NCBI RefSeq assembly: GCF_008831285.2 | Contig: NC_045141.1 | Span: 5,659,224-5,723,223, forward strand | DNA from: Nymphaea colorata | Lineage: Eukaryota; Streptophyta; Magnoliopsida; Nymphaeales; Nymphaeaceae | DNA length: 64,000 nt | Direction of reading: 5' to 3' | Part shown: piece after piece, positions 1 through 11,618 of the stretch | Layout: each line of letters opens with the position of its first letter | Position numbering within the stretch: position 1 is the first letter of the stretch | Made by a program: the position numbers and the translations under genes | Notes under the pieces: generated by a model | Seen by the model: only the letters and a program-made list of their open reading frames with translations | What the model was told of the DNA's origin: nothing | The model's database searches: none

Positions 1-285
1 ATCCCTTCCTATCACATAATCCTTTGGATAAATGCTGCAATATACAAAACAATTCCTCAAATAATGTGGCAAGTTATCGTAGCTCAATATGAGACCAGGA
101 ACAATGTCACCACATCCAAAGGATGATGATGAGGCAGACATGTTCCATTCCAAAATCCCACTATCTGCAATGACCTCCCAATCCTCTTTTTTCATACTTC
201 TTGACTATCTTATTTTCAATAACTTTTTGCAGGAGTTGTCTTGCCAATCCCGCCTTGACCTGTCATGGAGATAATAGAAATACCT
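1..285 (-). pseudogene. NLR fragment (P-loop fused to RNBS-D region)
   Basis: Fragment of a CNL NB-ARC domain read on the minus strand. Bases about 285-239 encode a Walker A/P-loop (GQGGIGKT preceded by ISIIS). Directly after it, without kinase-2, RNBS-B, RNBS-C or GLPL, comes KKEDWE and then the RNBS-D stretch (LPHYLRNCFVYCSIYPKDY) running off the window edge. NLR1 and NLR5 have several hundred bases between these motifs, so an internal deletion is clear. The 5' side ends abruptly at about 285 where LTR-type sequence begins. No functional NB-ARC could be made. The rest of the copy may continue left of the window. Confidence 0.85.
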
Positions 286-1913
286 ACATGTTATTTTCAA
301 TTTCTTAAATATTGCTTTCATTTTATCCATGAATAGTTGTTTGATTTTTCATTTATATATGAATGCACCGTGAAAATGAGAGTATGATTTGGGATTTCCT
401 CCTTATTCTATGTGAAATTTTGAGGTTGGGACTTGTCCAACCCGGGGAGAACCCTCACGAATATGTACATGTTAAAAATGCATCTTCATGTTAATACATT
501 TAGTTTCCATCTTAATCACCTAATTAGGAACCTCAATGAGTGCCTCGCTATGTTGCTTATTTTTCTTCCATACCCAATGGTGGAAGGAATATATCTCTTG
601 CAACAAACCAAATAATAACATTCTATGGTTATATATAAATCATATTTTAAAAAATATTTTCGGAAGCAAATACCCTCTCTAATGTGGCTTTGGAGACTTA
701 TCTTAGGTTCTTACATGAGCCCAAGCTCCCTTCCAGCCAACATCAAACTTGAAGTCCGTTGTTTTAAGTCATTTCTTCATTTCTAATCTCATGAAGACAG
801 ATATGTATATACATGTTATATACATATATGTGCATATGATGATTCCTTCATCTGTCTCTCTCTATGTTTCCACATTTTAATTTACAAATTTTCATCTACA
901 TATGAACGCATATATACATGTGTTCTATTTTCTCACTCTAGAACCTTTTGTTTGTCTCTTCAAGTTAAATGTCTTTTCCTACAAATTTCTTATCTAAATA
1001 TATATATATATATATTTCTCTTTTTCTTTCCCTCTCTATTTAAGTTAGGATTTTATTTTCAAAAGCTTATACAAATATGTATACATACATATAAAGAATA
1101 TATATCTCCTCCTATTTCAAAATCTTCCATCTAGTGATCTTTGAAGTTTTTTTCTCTCCCTCTCTTTATAAAGAATATTGCATCTCTTTCATTCCTTTAA
1201 ATATTTTCTTATGATCTTTTATTTACCGACTTCATCAAGACCAAAACTCAAGTAATAACTCAATATTGGGTTTATGCTTGATGGTCTACAACCCCAATCC
1301 ATTTTCAAAAATTTTTTCTTCTTATATATGATAATTATCAAAAAGAAAACTTAGATGAATATTATGGTTGGAATGAATGATTTTCCTTTTCAATCATATA
1401 GGATCAATGCATTCATGCATTCACACTCACTTAATACCACTTATGATCACAAGCACCTCCCCGAAAGAATTTAAGCAATATGAGATGAAGCTTTAGCTAG
1501 GTAGTAACCAAATTAGAGCAAAATCTCAAGCATACTTAAAGTCTTAAGAGAACACTAAAGTGATTTCAAAATGATTTCCCAAGCCTTCCAAATGATATTT
1601 ACAAAGATTTCTCAATTCTAGTTTTCTCCAAAATATTTCACATTCTAAAGTAATTCTTCAAGAACTTTTTCGAAAGTTTGAAACATTAAACTTTCAATAT
1701 TTTTCTACGCTGCATATAGAAAGAGATGTTCAATCCAAAATGACATGCATCAATAATAGACATAGCCCTTGGATTGATTACCCTCGGTAAAGGTGCCGGA
1801 AACGGTCGATCCTCGTACCAGTGAGTCCCTTTCTCTCTCATTTTCAAAATAAAACTCATTTTTCTAGAGCACTCCAAAAACCAAAAACCACCAAAATTTT
1901 GGGGATGCAAACA
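286..1913 (+). mobile_element. LTR copy A, 5'-truncated
   Basis: Aligns by eye with the 3' part of the solo LTR at 1971-4880 and with 53408-56120. Shared landmarks are GTTGGGACTTGTCCAACCC (about 425), TTTACCGACTTCATCAAGAC (about 1225), GATTACCCTCGGTAAAGG (about 1777) and the end GGGGATGCAAACA at 1913. The upstream LTR part with the TATA box is missing; the copy is joined to an NLR scrap at about 285. An (AT)n run lies at 993-1013. No coding capacity is seen. Confidence 0.8.
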
Positions 1914-1970
1914 CATAGGTTCTTTTCTTTTAATTTCATTACTCTCAAGCCGAGCTGTGCCAAACATGGG
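1914..1970. other. NLR 3'-flank remnant, left of solo LTR
   Basis: A 57-bp island (TTCTTTTCTTTTAATTTCAT onward) between two LTR copies. It matches 49720-49774 in the 3' flank of NLR5 and continues at 4881 after the solo LTR. It ends in ATGGG, the left target-site duplication. Confidence 0.8.
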
Positions 1971-2338
1971 TGTGATCACCCCAAATTTTTCGAAAATATT
2001 CGATGTAAAATGAAATTTTGAACCCAAGTTTAGATCCAAATCAAACATTTCAAACTCAAAATCCAAAATCGAGTTCAAAACAACAAAATCTGGTGCTATG
2101 AGTGTCAGTCACGTGCACATACATTCCTTTTATTTTATACTTTGTTGGTGGCTAATTGAACCGAATCTGGATTCAAAACGAGTTTGGAGTCACTCGAAAT
2201 GATTTCGACCATCCATTTGAAACAAAAAACCAATTTTATATACTTTTTAAATAAATAGAAAGAATGTTTTATACTCATTTTATTTTATTTTCTATTTTTA
2301 TATCATTTTAAAATTATAATTAAGAAAACAAAGGGTTT

Positions 2339-2470
2339 TGAGCGATCGTGCGGTCATGCGATCGCATGTTGTCTGCGACCGTGCGTCATCGCAACGCGCT
2401 ATCGCACAACAATTGTGCGACCGCGCGTGCCATGCGCTTCTGCACGCCCTCAAGCGCATTTTTGGACTGG
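2339..2470. other. GC/CpG-rich block inside solo LTR
   Basis: A GC-rich island in very AT-rich surroundings, with many overlapping GCGATCG, GTGCGACCG and CATGCGATCG-like words in both orientations. It lies about 230-360 bp upstream of the LTR TATA box, where LTR enhancers sit. The corresponding part of LTR copy C is absent because that copy starts just downstream. Confidence 0.6.
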
Positions 2471-2697
2471 CGTGTGTTGTCAAACCTCATTTTCTTTGGA
2501 AATCGACCGTTAGAGGGCGATTTTGAGCGTTTTAAGTGGGCATTACCCTGCTTACACCTCAAAAAAGGATTTACAAGCCTAATGGCCAATCATGCTCATT
2601 TTAAACCTATTTCTATTTCAAAATTATATGAAATTCATATGAAAATGTTATGAAATTCAAACAAATTTGAACTTTGAGTTTTGACTCCAAAACTCGC

Positions 2698-2705
2698 TAT
2701 AAAAA
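2698..2705 (+). promoter_or_regulatory. LTR TATA box (copy B)
   Basis: TATAAAAA followed by CCCC. The equivalent position in LTR copy C reads TATAAATACCCCC (53664). Conservation in both copies, and the following CCCTCTTGGGCAA shared downstream, support the U3/R core promoter of the ancestral retroelement. Confidence 0.65.
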
Positions 2706-3760
2706 CCCCATTTTCCTCCCTCTTGGGCAATGAGCCTACCATGGAGGAACCTCTTATGCTTCTTCAATTGAAAATTCCAATTTTTTCTTAGCTCTTTCTT
2801 TTCATTTCTCTCTTCTTCTCCAGCCTTGGGAGCAAGCTTCTCCTAGTTCAAATTCTTCAAAGGAGCAGAAAGAGATCTCTTGGTGGTTCATCATCTTGGA
2901 GCTTCATCTTAGGCGACTCCAAGATCATTCAAAGAGAGGGCTCATTTATAGTATCATTCATATTCGACGTATGTAATCTTCCTCTTATTCTAATTTTCTC
3001 TTTTCCTCTTGCCACTTCCCGATGGCCGTGCAAGAAAGCTCAAATGATTTCTTATCAGAAATTGAGAGTAATATCTTTAGTGCACCGGGAGTATGAGCAA
3101 GGCGGAGTAAATTCTATTTCTTCATTTTATATCCAAAAATATGTTTGCTATATTATCTTACTCATCCCTTATGCTTGAGATGATGTTCATGCATGATATT
3201 CTAATTTTTCCTTAATTAATGAGCAAATGCATCGTCAGAATGAGCGCTTGGTTGGGACTTGTTCGTTCTTGTGTTGATTTTTAAGGTTGGGACTTGTCCA
3301 AACCAGGAAAGCCCTTCACAAATTTGTACATGTTAAAGTGCATCTTCATGTCATTTTCACACTTAGTTTATTTCTTAATCACCCGATTAGGAACCCCAAT
3401 GAGTGCTTCATCATTCCCCATTTCGTGAGTTTTTGATTTTTTTTCATACCCAATGGTGGGAGAAATCAATTTTCTTGTAATAATTGTGGTTTTTATTTAC
3501 ATACAAAAATATTTAGAATCATGTTTTTCAAAATATTTTCAAAACCAAATTCCGTCTCTAATGCGGCCTTGGAGACTTAACTTAGGTTCTTGCATGAGCC
3601 CAAATTCCCCTTCGACCTATATCAAAAATTGGAGTCAGCTATTTTCGAGTCATTTATTGATTTTAATACTCAACAAAACATATGCATATATATATGTTAT
3701 ATACGTATACGTGCACATGAATATCTTTGTCATTCTCTCTTTATGATTTAACAAAGTTTC

Positions 3761-3931
<171 letters not shown>

Positions 3932-4880
3932 ATCCATTTTCAAATCTCTCTCTCTTTTTAAAATGATCTTCTCTTCTCTATTTGATTTAAACCTCATTTT
4001 TACAAGCTTTCGTATACGTATATATCTACATACATATATATGTATATGAATATGTATCTCTATTTCTTTTAAATCTTTGATTTTGTGATTTTCAAGGCTT
4101 CTTTCTCTCTTTCTTTCTCTATATTTCTCTTGTGATCAAATCTTTCATATTTTCCATTCTTTTCAACATTTTTCTCTCAAGATCTTTTGCATTTGCCGAC
4201 TTCATCAAGACCAAAACTCAAGTACTGACCCAATATTGGAATCATGCTTGAGGGTCTATAACCCTATTCAAAAATTTTTCTCTTTTCATCAAAAATATTT
4301 ATTACAAAAATCTTAGATGTATGTGATGGTAGGAATGCCTTTAGATGAATGTTGTGGTAGAAATGAATCTTGTAGGATCAATGCATTCATGCATCCACAT
4401 TCACTTAACATCACAAATGAGCACAATCACATCTCTAAAAGAACTTAAGCAAGATGAGATGGAGCTCTAACTAGGTAGTAACCGAATTAAAGCAAAATCG
4501 CAGGCCTACTTTAAGTCTTAAGGGAACACTAAAGTGACTTCAAAATGATTTCTCAAGCTTTCCAATTCTAATTTTCTTCAAAATGTTTCATATTCTCAAA
4601 TAATTCTTCAAGAATCTTTTAAAAAGTTGAGAGCATCAAACTTTCAACATTTTGCTCAAACACTACACAGCATATAGAATGGAAAAGATGTTCAAGTCAA
4701 AATGAAATGCATCAAGGATAAGCATAGCCCTTGGTTGATTACCCCTGGTAAAGGCACCGGGAATGGTTGATCCTCTTACCGACGGGCTATTCCCTTTCTC
4801 TCATTTTCAAAACAAAACTTCATTTTTCTGGAGCACTCCAAAAATCAAACTAAAATAAAAATTTTTTGGAGATGTGAACA

Positions 4881-6130
4881 ATGGGCTTGGATCTTGATGG
4901 CTGGGCCGATCCCAGGCTTGATTATTGATGCCCAACTGCTTATTGGGCTAGGCGGCCCAATATCCAACTCTAGCAAAAAGGCATGCAGTGGGTGGCTTCG
5001 AAGATGGTTGAAATGATTTTGTTGTTTCATAGATTTAATGACTTGGTGTTAGCCTATTCAAGCATTTCAGTTCACAAAAACTGCATCCCTTGTATTTTTG
5101 TCATTGACGTTGCCAACTTGCACACAAGAATCTTGTGGATGGTCAGTAAGCTTTTCCAAGCCTTCAACTATGTAATTCAAATTTCATGATAATTTTCTCA
5201 CTAGAAAATAATTTTCTCAATCAAAGTATGGTGTACAAAGTTGACATGTCGTTTTAGGTGATATTTTGCAACCTACACAAAGCCTAATTGGTTAAATCGG
5301 TATCATTAATGTCATCAAAATCATTTTTGAATCAAATTCGAAAGCTTGTGATTGTGCGAATTGGTTGAATCCAATTGGAACTGAATTTGTCATTGGATCG
5401 GATTAATTAAACGATATATTCCCAATATCAAAATCTTTAATGAGAAAATCAATAGGGTATTTAGGAAGCAAATTTTAGATGACGATGATGATGATGATGA
5501 TGGTAATAATTTAAAATATCAGAAATAGTAACCTAATAATGATACCTGAGTAATAATATTTTAATAAAATAGAAAAATATTATCAATTTTTTATATATTC
5601 TTATTTATAGGGAAAGTTTTTTGCCCCATTCATCTCTCTTTTGTTTAAAGACTTTTCATTTTGATGAAAACATAACAGATTAAATATGCCATGAAAACAT
5701 GCACCATTAGAGTGCATACTTATCAAATATGCATGAAAGAAGCCAAATTTTAGTTGTTCCCCTGCTTACATAGGCAACTAGATTGCCACCTCCCCTATTT
5801 AGTGGATGGAACCAGCATCAATAATAATGTCATAAACACTTTTAGGAAAGATTTAGCTCCTGTGTGGCATTTTACTATAGATTAACCTGATTGAACATGA
5901 AGAGGCGGATTTATGACCGGCTCAGTAGATTTGATTTAAAAAATCGGTTGAATTTTATGTCTCTTAAATCAGCTCTTGCATTTGAATCAAATCAGCTGAT
6001 TCTGTCCGATTAGATCAACATGAAGCTCTTTAATTTTAGGTTTACAAAATAAGGCAGTAAGGGTTGACGTGTAACAATAAGTGCTGATACAGTTTACGGC
6101 GCCAGTATTGACATACGAGGGCCGACACAG
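4881..6130. other. Intergenic sequence, no gene recognised
   Basis: The first about 100 bp continue the NLR 3' flank interrupted by the solo LTR (GGCTTGGATCTTGATGGCTG, also at 33255 and 49772). The rest is AT-rich with a short (GAT)n tract at 5480-5503. No domain or RNA gene is recognised. Confidence 0.6.
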
Positions 6131-6139
6131 TAACATATA

Positions 6140-6905
6140 GCTTGGAATGCAACATTGAATTTTTTGCCATATTTGTAATGAAGTAAATTGCTGAGAAACA
6201 GGTGACCCTGGAGGGCCTGCTTCCTTATAAAAATTCCGATGCCAAAAGCCTTATATGGACATCTTGGTGTGATTTCTTAGAACCTTACACTTTGCAAAAA
6301 ATTTACAATTTCAATGCTTTCATATATCCGCCTGAATTTAAAAAAAAAACACACATATAAAATGCATGAATTATAAATTATTCGACTATAAGCAGTTTCC
6401 ATATATTTTTTTCAAACATCTCATATAATTTTGAAGATATGTGGACAGTGATAGCTAATGCATTTTCTGAAGAGTTAAGAATGTAGGCGCATTTTTCAGA
6501 TTGTGAGTATCTGTTTTAAAATTGTGAAGATGAATAAATGCATATTAATGGCCTAAATATGAAAAAACAAAACTTTGAAGGTCGCTCAAATAATGACCAA
6601 TCCCAATTTTTAGTATTTGTACCGATTCAAGCCAAAGGACATTGCTTTTTATTTGACCCAAACAGCACCACATTTATCATTTATACATGGTACCTGCTGG
6701 TATTCACATAATTGATACTTGTATTCAATTACAAAAAAAATAAAATGAAAGAGATGTTCATCATTTTGAGTAAGTTAAAACAGCTAGACAAGACTCACCA
6801 GTTCAGTTCAACAACACTTCAATTTACCAGACCCAAATCAAACAAGAGGAAGAGAGAAAGAGAGAAAGAAATAAGAGGCAACGAAATGGAAACACACATA
6901 TTTTA
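6140..6905. repeat. Duplicated 3' flank of NLR1
   Basis: Shares long stretches with 33310-34200, 49850-50640 and partly 60258-60559: AAATTGCTGAGAAACAGGTG, GATGCCAAAAGCCT, TATGGACATCTTGGTGTGAT, the CATTTATCATTTATACATGG stretch and a purine tract next to the NLR stop. It lies immediately downstream of each NLR, so it was copied together with the genes. It should hold the 3' UTR and terminator of the ancestral gene, but no single poly(A) signal stands out. Confidence 0.8.
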
Positions 6906-6951
6906 CTAAAAGAATTAATTACAATTTGCCACCGATTTTCAGTAATGTTAT

Positions 6952-9900
6952 CTATATGACTAATCTTTTCCAAAGACGATTTCTTAACGGCTGTGGCAGA
7001 TGGAGTGCTGGACATGAGAAAATCCACAACCGTTGAAGCTTCGAGAGGCAGGCGATCTGTTGCTGTGCATCGGTGGAAAATGTTGTTCCATTTTGTTGTT
7101 GTCGGGGAGTATTATTATTCACATCCACCAGAGACTTCAGATTGCGGAAGTCTTGAAGCCACAGAAATTTCAGTTTCGGGAGGCATTGCCAGTGGCCTCC
7201 CAAGCTGATGTCCTCAGAGAAACAGCGTAGTTCCAACACCTCCAGTTGAGAGAGACCCCACACCCACTGAGGCACCCATCCCCATTTGACCTCCTCATCA
7301 ACATTCGTGATGTCTCTCAATTCCAGAGCTTGAAGGAGGGTAGACATGTTGGTACCTCCGATGGCAATGAAGATGACAGTAGTACTGCTGATTTTGAATC
7401 CAACTTCAAGCAAATGAGGTTAGGCATTTGCTCAAGCAATTTCCATCCCAATCTTTCACTTCGGCAATTCTTCAGTGACAGCGTTCGGAGCTGAGTCACT
7501 TGACCACCATGCCCCGCCAGCTCCAATAGAGCATAAATCAAGCCTTCTGTCTGTACCTTTGGACAAGTTTCAAAACTCGCCTTTCTTAAGCATGGCATAA
7601 AAGTAAGTGTTATTTGCCAGTTGGGCAAATTCTTCACATCCAGTTCCTCAAGTGAAGGAAGGTGAGTGGGGAGCTGCTTCAATATCTTCAGGTAAGACAA
7701 CTTCAGTCTCTTTAAATCTGGCATGTGATCATCAGATACTTGCTGTAGCCTGCCACATCCCTCTACCTCCAATGACTCCAATGCAGGCACGTTAGCGAGA
7801 GTCTTCAACCTTTCACATCGGTACACATGCAACGACTCCAACGCAGGCATGTTAGCAAGAGTCTTCAGCCTTTCGCATCTGGACACAGTCAACGACTCTA
7901 ATGCTGGCAGGTCACCAACCTTGTTGAGCCCATCACACAGCCAAATCTCCAAGGACTTCAATGAAAGCATGCTTGTCAATTCACACAATGTTGGGCAGTT
8001 TTGGACCTTCAATTCTTCCAATGATTTAATTCCTATCACTGTTGCCAACAATGGGCAACGCTGCTGCTGTAGTGTCTGCATCTCCCCATAATTGGTATCC
8101 AAAGACCATCCCTATCTCCTTTATAACTATAAATTCCCAACCTCTCTATGCCATATGGAGGTTCCAAAGCCTCCAGCAAACTCCTCTCTTTGGAAGCATT
8201 ATCCACTCTGTCATCCTCTTGCTCCCCAAAATAAAATTTCACCCCAGTTAACTATTGCTTCTCCTTAAGCTGTGCATTTTTTGCATCAATTACTTTCACC
8301 CTTCCCCCACCCAAACATCCTATTAACAATTCTCCCTTCAGTTTGTTCAAGTCTTTCAGTTCCCTAATATTGCATCCTCTTGTATCCCCCTTGTCATCGC
8401 TTACAATAAATCTATACAAGATTCGTAAATTAGTAAGCTTCCCCAGGCCTTCGGTTATAAATTTCAATTCCTCTATATCTTTCAGCCCAAGAGACCTCAA
8501 GTTGCTAAGTTCACCTATTTCCTTGGGCAATTCTTCAATTTTACTAACACTTAAATCCTATATTTGCAAGTTACAGAGTCTGCCGATTGAACTGGGCAAC
8601 CATTTCACATTAGAATAGCTTAGATCGAGATATTTTAGAAGTGAAAGATCTTCAATTGACTTTGGCAACTCATACATCCTATATTCTCTCAATGACAACA
8701 CCCTCAACCACTTGAAATTGGTTAAGCGTGCAATATAAACTGAACGCAAGTCTGACTTGGAATTAGAATCAGGATCGCACAACAATGTCCGCACCTTATT
8801 TGCTGCTCCTGAGGCATTGTACTTGTGCTCTGCATCATCGATTCCAAGTAATGACAGATGGCAGGTGTGCTCAGTAGCAGAGGCATGGCTATATTCCTTT
8901 CCACCAATATATAAGGCAAGGTCATGAAAAATGTCATGCAATTTGAGATCCTTATGTTTAGTTTTCTTCAATCATGCACCGATTTATTAAATCATTAATC
9001 CATTAGTTAGCAGTCACTTCCACATCAATGCATTCCTTTTCCTCAACCAATCCATGCGCCATCCGTTGCATGTCCAATCTATCCCTTTGTATGTCATAAT
9101 ACTTTGGATAAATGCAGCAATATACAAAACAACTCTTCAAGTAATCTGGCAAGTCATCGTAGTTCAGCATGACACCAGGAAGAATGCTACTACGTATTTC
9201 CCATATCTCACTCTTGTCAATGCTTTCCCAGTCGTCTTTCGTCACCATTTTTGTACGCATTAAGGATCGTACCGTCTGGACAACAAGTGGCAACCCACCA
9301 CACTTTGCCACTATTTTCTCCCCAATACCTTTCAAATTGTGACTCTCCAATTCATGTTCTTGTATCTTTGCCACATGAAGAAACAAGCTCCAACTTTCAT
9401 CCAAAGACATTTCTGTCAACTTATACATTTTATCACCAATTCCTTGAGAATCTTCTACCTTTCTACTGGTGATCAAAATCTTGCTCTCCTTTGCACCTCC
9501 CGTTAGGGTGTCCGCTACCTCTCCCATCCACCAACCTAATTACCATACATCATCTAAAACCAATAAGAACTTGCTCTTTGACAGCTCACTCTGTAATCAT
9601 GTGCACAAACCACTCAAGGAAGTGCTACCTTTAAGTTCTCCTTCTGATTCCTTGCATACTTCCTTTAGTATTTTTCGCAGCAAACCCATACGATTTGGCT
9701 TCTCTGAAACACAAACTCACCACCTGCAGTTCCCAAACTGTTCTTTGAATTTATTAAAAACCATTTTTTCAAGAGTTGTTTTCCCAATTCCACCTTGACC
9801 TGCAATGGATACAATAGAAACACCATATTTTTCCAGCGCACTACTCTTTTTATAGCCATCAAACAAGAGTTCTTTTACTTTCTCTTTAACGTATGCCCTA

Positions 9901-10451
9901 CCCATGGGTGGTTGTGCAGCACCTATGAGATGGGATGTCTCTCAAGAATTGTCATGTTCACCACCAAAAGGATGCTCACTCTCAACTTTTGGTGTTCAGT
10001 TGAACAAATCCACCATTTCCATATATTTTTCTATTTCATTAAGCTTTAGGTTGATCCTTTTAATTTCATTACCAAGTTGGGAAGAAGCAAATACATGTTC
10101 CTTAAAGCGAGAGCACAAAGTGATCCAGGGCTTTCTTTCCTTGTTCCATGAAGTTATTGAACCCTTTTCTCTTTTCCTGAGATCAATTATGGTTTCATAT
10201 CCTTCGATGATGTCCTGGGCATCATATAAAACGTCCTTCAGATCTGCCTCCAGATATCTGTTTCACTGGTTTCTGAAAAATGGTTTTCGCTCTACGACTT
10301 TGATGGTCTTCTGCAAGCCTTCCAGCTTTTTCTGGAGCTTCTCGACTTTGGCATTCAGGTTGAGGTCTACCTTGTCTTTCAACAAACTGGTTACAGACCA
10401 GAACATATTAGAAATGGCTGCTTCTGCAAATGCATCGATTACAATTGCCAT
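6952..10451 (-). pseudogene. NLR1: full-length CNL (CC-NB-ARC-LRR) pseudogene
   Basis: Intracellular immune-receptor relic of about 1166 codons, the normal CNL size. Start is MAIVIDAFAEA at 10451 after GGGGAAG. CC domain: codons 1-150 with DVLYDAQDIIEGYET, an EDVID-type motif. NB-ARC: P-loop GQGGIGKTT (near 9795), kinase-2 FLLVLDDVW (near 9550), GGLPLV (near 9290), RNBS-D FVYCCIYPKYY, and LHD in place of MHD (near 8940). The LRR runs to about 6960 and ends with HWQCLPKL and CPALHLPQ motifs shared by all copies. The 10451-9003 interval is one frame with stops at 10263, 9996, 9942, 9717, 9597, 9540 and 9003. Frameshifts follow near 8970, 8100 and 7400, with stops near 8558 and 8252. Introns cannot explain in-frame stops inside conserved motifs, so this is a pseudogene. 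Confidence 0.93.
7771..7910 (-). repeat. Tandem 60-bp LRR units in NLR1
   Basis: Near-identical units begin at 7771, 7831 and 7891, each encoding 20 residues of the form PALESL-x-V-x-RCERLKTLAN-x. NLR6 has two such units and NLR3 has one plus a damaged one. The nucleotide similarity is much higher than between other LRRs, so this is a recent in-frame amplification in the ligand-sensing domain. Confidence 0.85.
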
Positions 10452-10551
10452 CTTCCCCAGTCTCTCAGTCGGTGGAAGAGGAAGAGGAGCAATTTTCAAC
10501 TGTGTGTGTGTGTGTGAGAAGAGAGAGAGAGAGAATAAATACAACAGGTCT

Positions 10552-10747
10552 CCCTCTTTCTTTAATTTCTAGTTGCCGATTTTATAAGAAAGAATAATCC
10601 CTCTTTCTTTAATTTCTAGATGCGGATTTTATAAGAAAGAATAATACCTCTTTCTTTAATTTCTAGTTGCCGATTTTATAAAAAAGAATAATCCCTCCCC
10701 CCCTCAGCTTTCTTTAATTTCCAGTTGCCTATTTTACAAGAAAGAAT
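10552..10747 (-). promoter_or_regulatory. Four-copy 47-bp TATA-bearing promoter repeat of NLR1
   Basis: Units start at 10552, 10599, 10646 and 10693, an exact 47-bp period for the first three; the fourth has a C-rich insertion. Read in gene direction each has CTTTCTTATAAAATCGGCAA followed by CTAGAAATTAAAG. TATA cores (TTATAAAA) lie at 10580-10587, 10627-10634 and 10674-10681; in the fourth it is mutated to TTGTAAAA. The nearest TATA is about 130 bp upstream of the NLR1 ATG, a normal distance. The NLR2 upstream region has a single copy (26813-26855). CA- and GA-type tracts at 10500-10535 would be in the 5' UTR. Confidence 0.75.
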
Positions 10748-10769
10748 GAATGCATTCGACTGGATCAGA

Positions 10770-11575
10770 AGTTTAACCTGCCAAGTGCTTAATTTGGGGT
10801 GTGGTGAGCACATGTGCTTGAGTGCTTCACATGTGCTAAATAAGTCAGGAAAATCCCCCAATCCCAGTCTACTATTTCACCTAAATTTCCCCTTTCTGAA
10901 GTTAATTTTTTTATCTGATTGTATTTATGTAAAAAAGTTTGGATGAATGATTTTTTTTCAAAAATTCAAAATCTTATTAAATGTTCAGTTTGAGCATACA
11001 GCATATACACTGACAAAAGACTGGTGTGTCTGTGTGTGTATATATGTGCATGTGTACATATATGGATTTATCTAACCCATATATAGTTAAATGACAGCAT
11101 GTTCACGCGAAAATATTGTGCTTATGCCATGTTTACTGTATGTGCTTACATTCTACCACTTCCATATCTCCTAGTGATGGATATAGATATGATTTTGATC
11201 CAATGAAGGTACACGACACATATTAAAACATGTGAATACAATAAAAATGCAAACTAGATCCAACTTTTATGTCTGTGAGTTAGATCCATACATCTTCAAA
11301 TAGAATTAGAGAATGATATGTAAGTTTGAAACCAGTCTGCCCCACTGCAAAGTCAAAATCTTATGTTATAAGAGTCGTTTGTATTTTTCTTATTAAAAAA
11401 TATTTAATAAGAAAATGACTAACTTAATATATGTTTCTCATCAAGTCACTTTTAAGATCATATTTATGAGGTTAGATTGCCCAAAAAACATTTTAATAAT
11501 TAATCTTAATAGGCTAGTTTTTGTCTCTTACCCAAGTGGCTGCTTTTCACTAACTTTCATTATTTATATATATAT

Positions 11576-11618
<43 letters not shown>

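Noticed and set aside
1914-1970. Internal region of an LTR element between copies A and B
   Set aside because: The 57 bp match NLR-flank DNA at 49720-49774, and each LTR end can be defined separately.
6952-10451. NLR1 as a functional spliced gene with introns removing the stops
   Set aside because: Stops lie inside conserved motifs (after the kinase-2 DDVW, after the RW of RNBS-A) and the coding phase is continuous on both sides, so splicing would delete essential sequence.
9904-10572. Long plus-strand frame (222 codons) opposite the NLR1 CC domain
   Set aside because: It is antisense to a recognisable CC-NB-ARC frame, has no domain, and the paralogous antisense frame at 36780-37481 uses a different phase and sequence.
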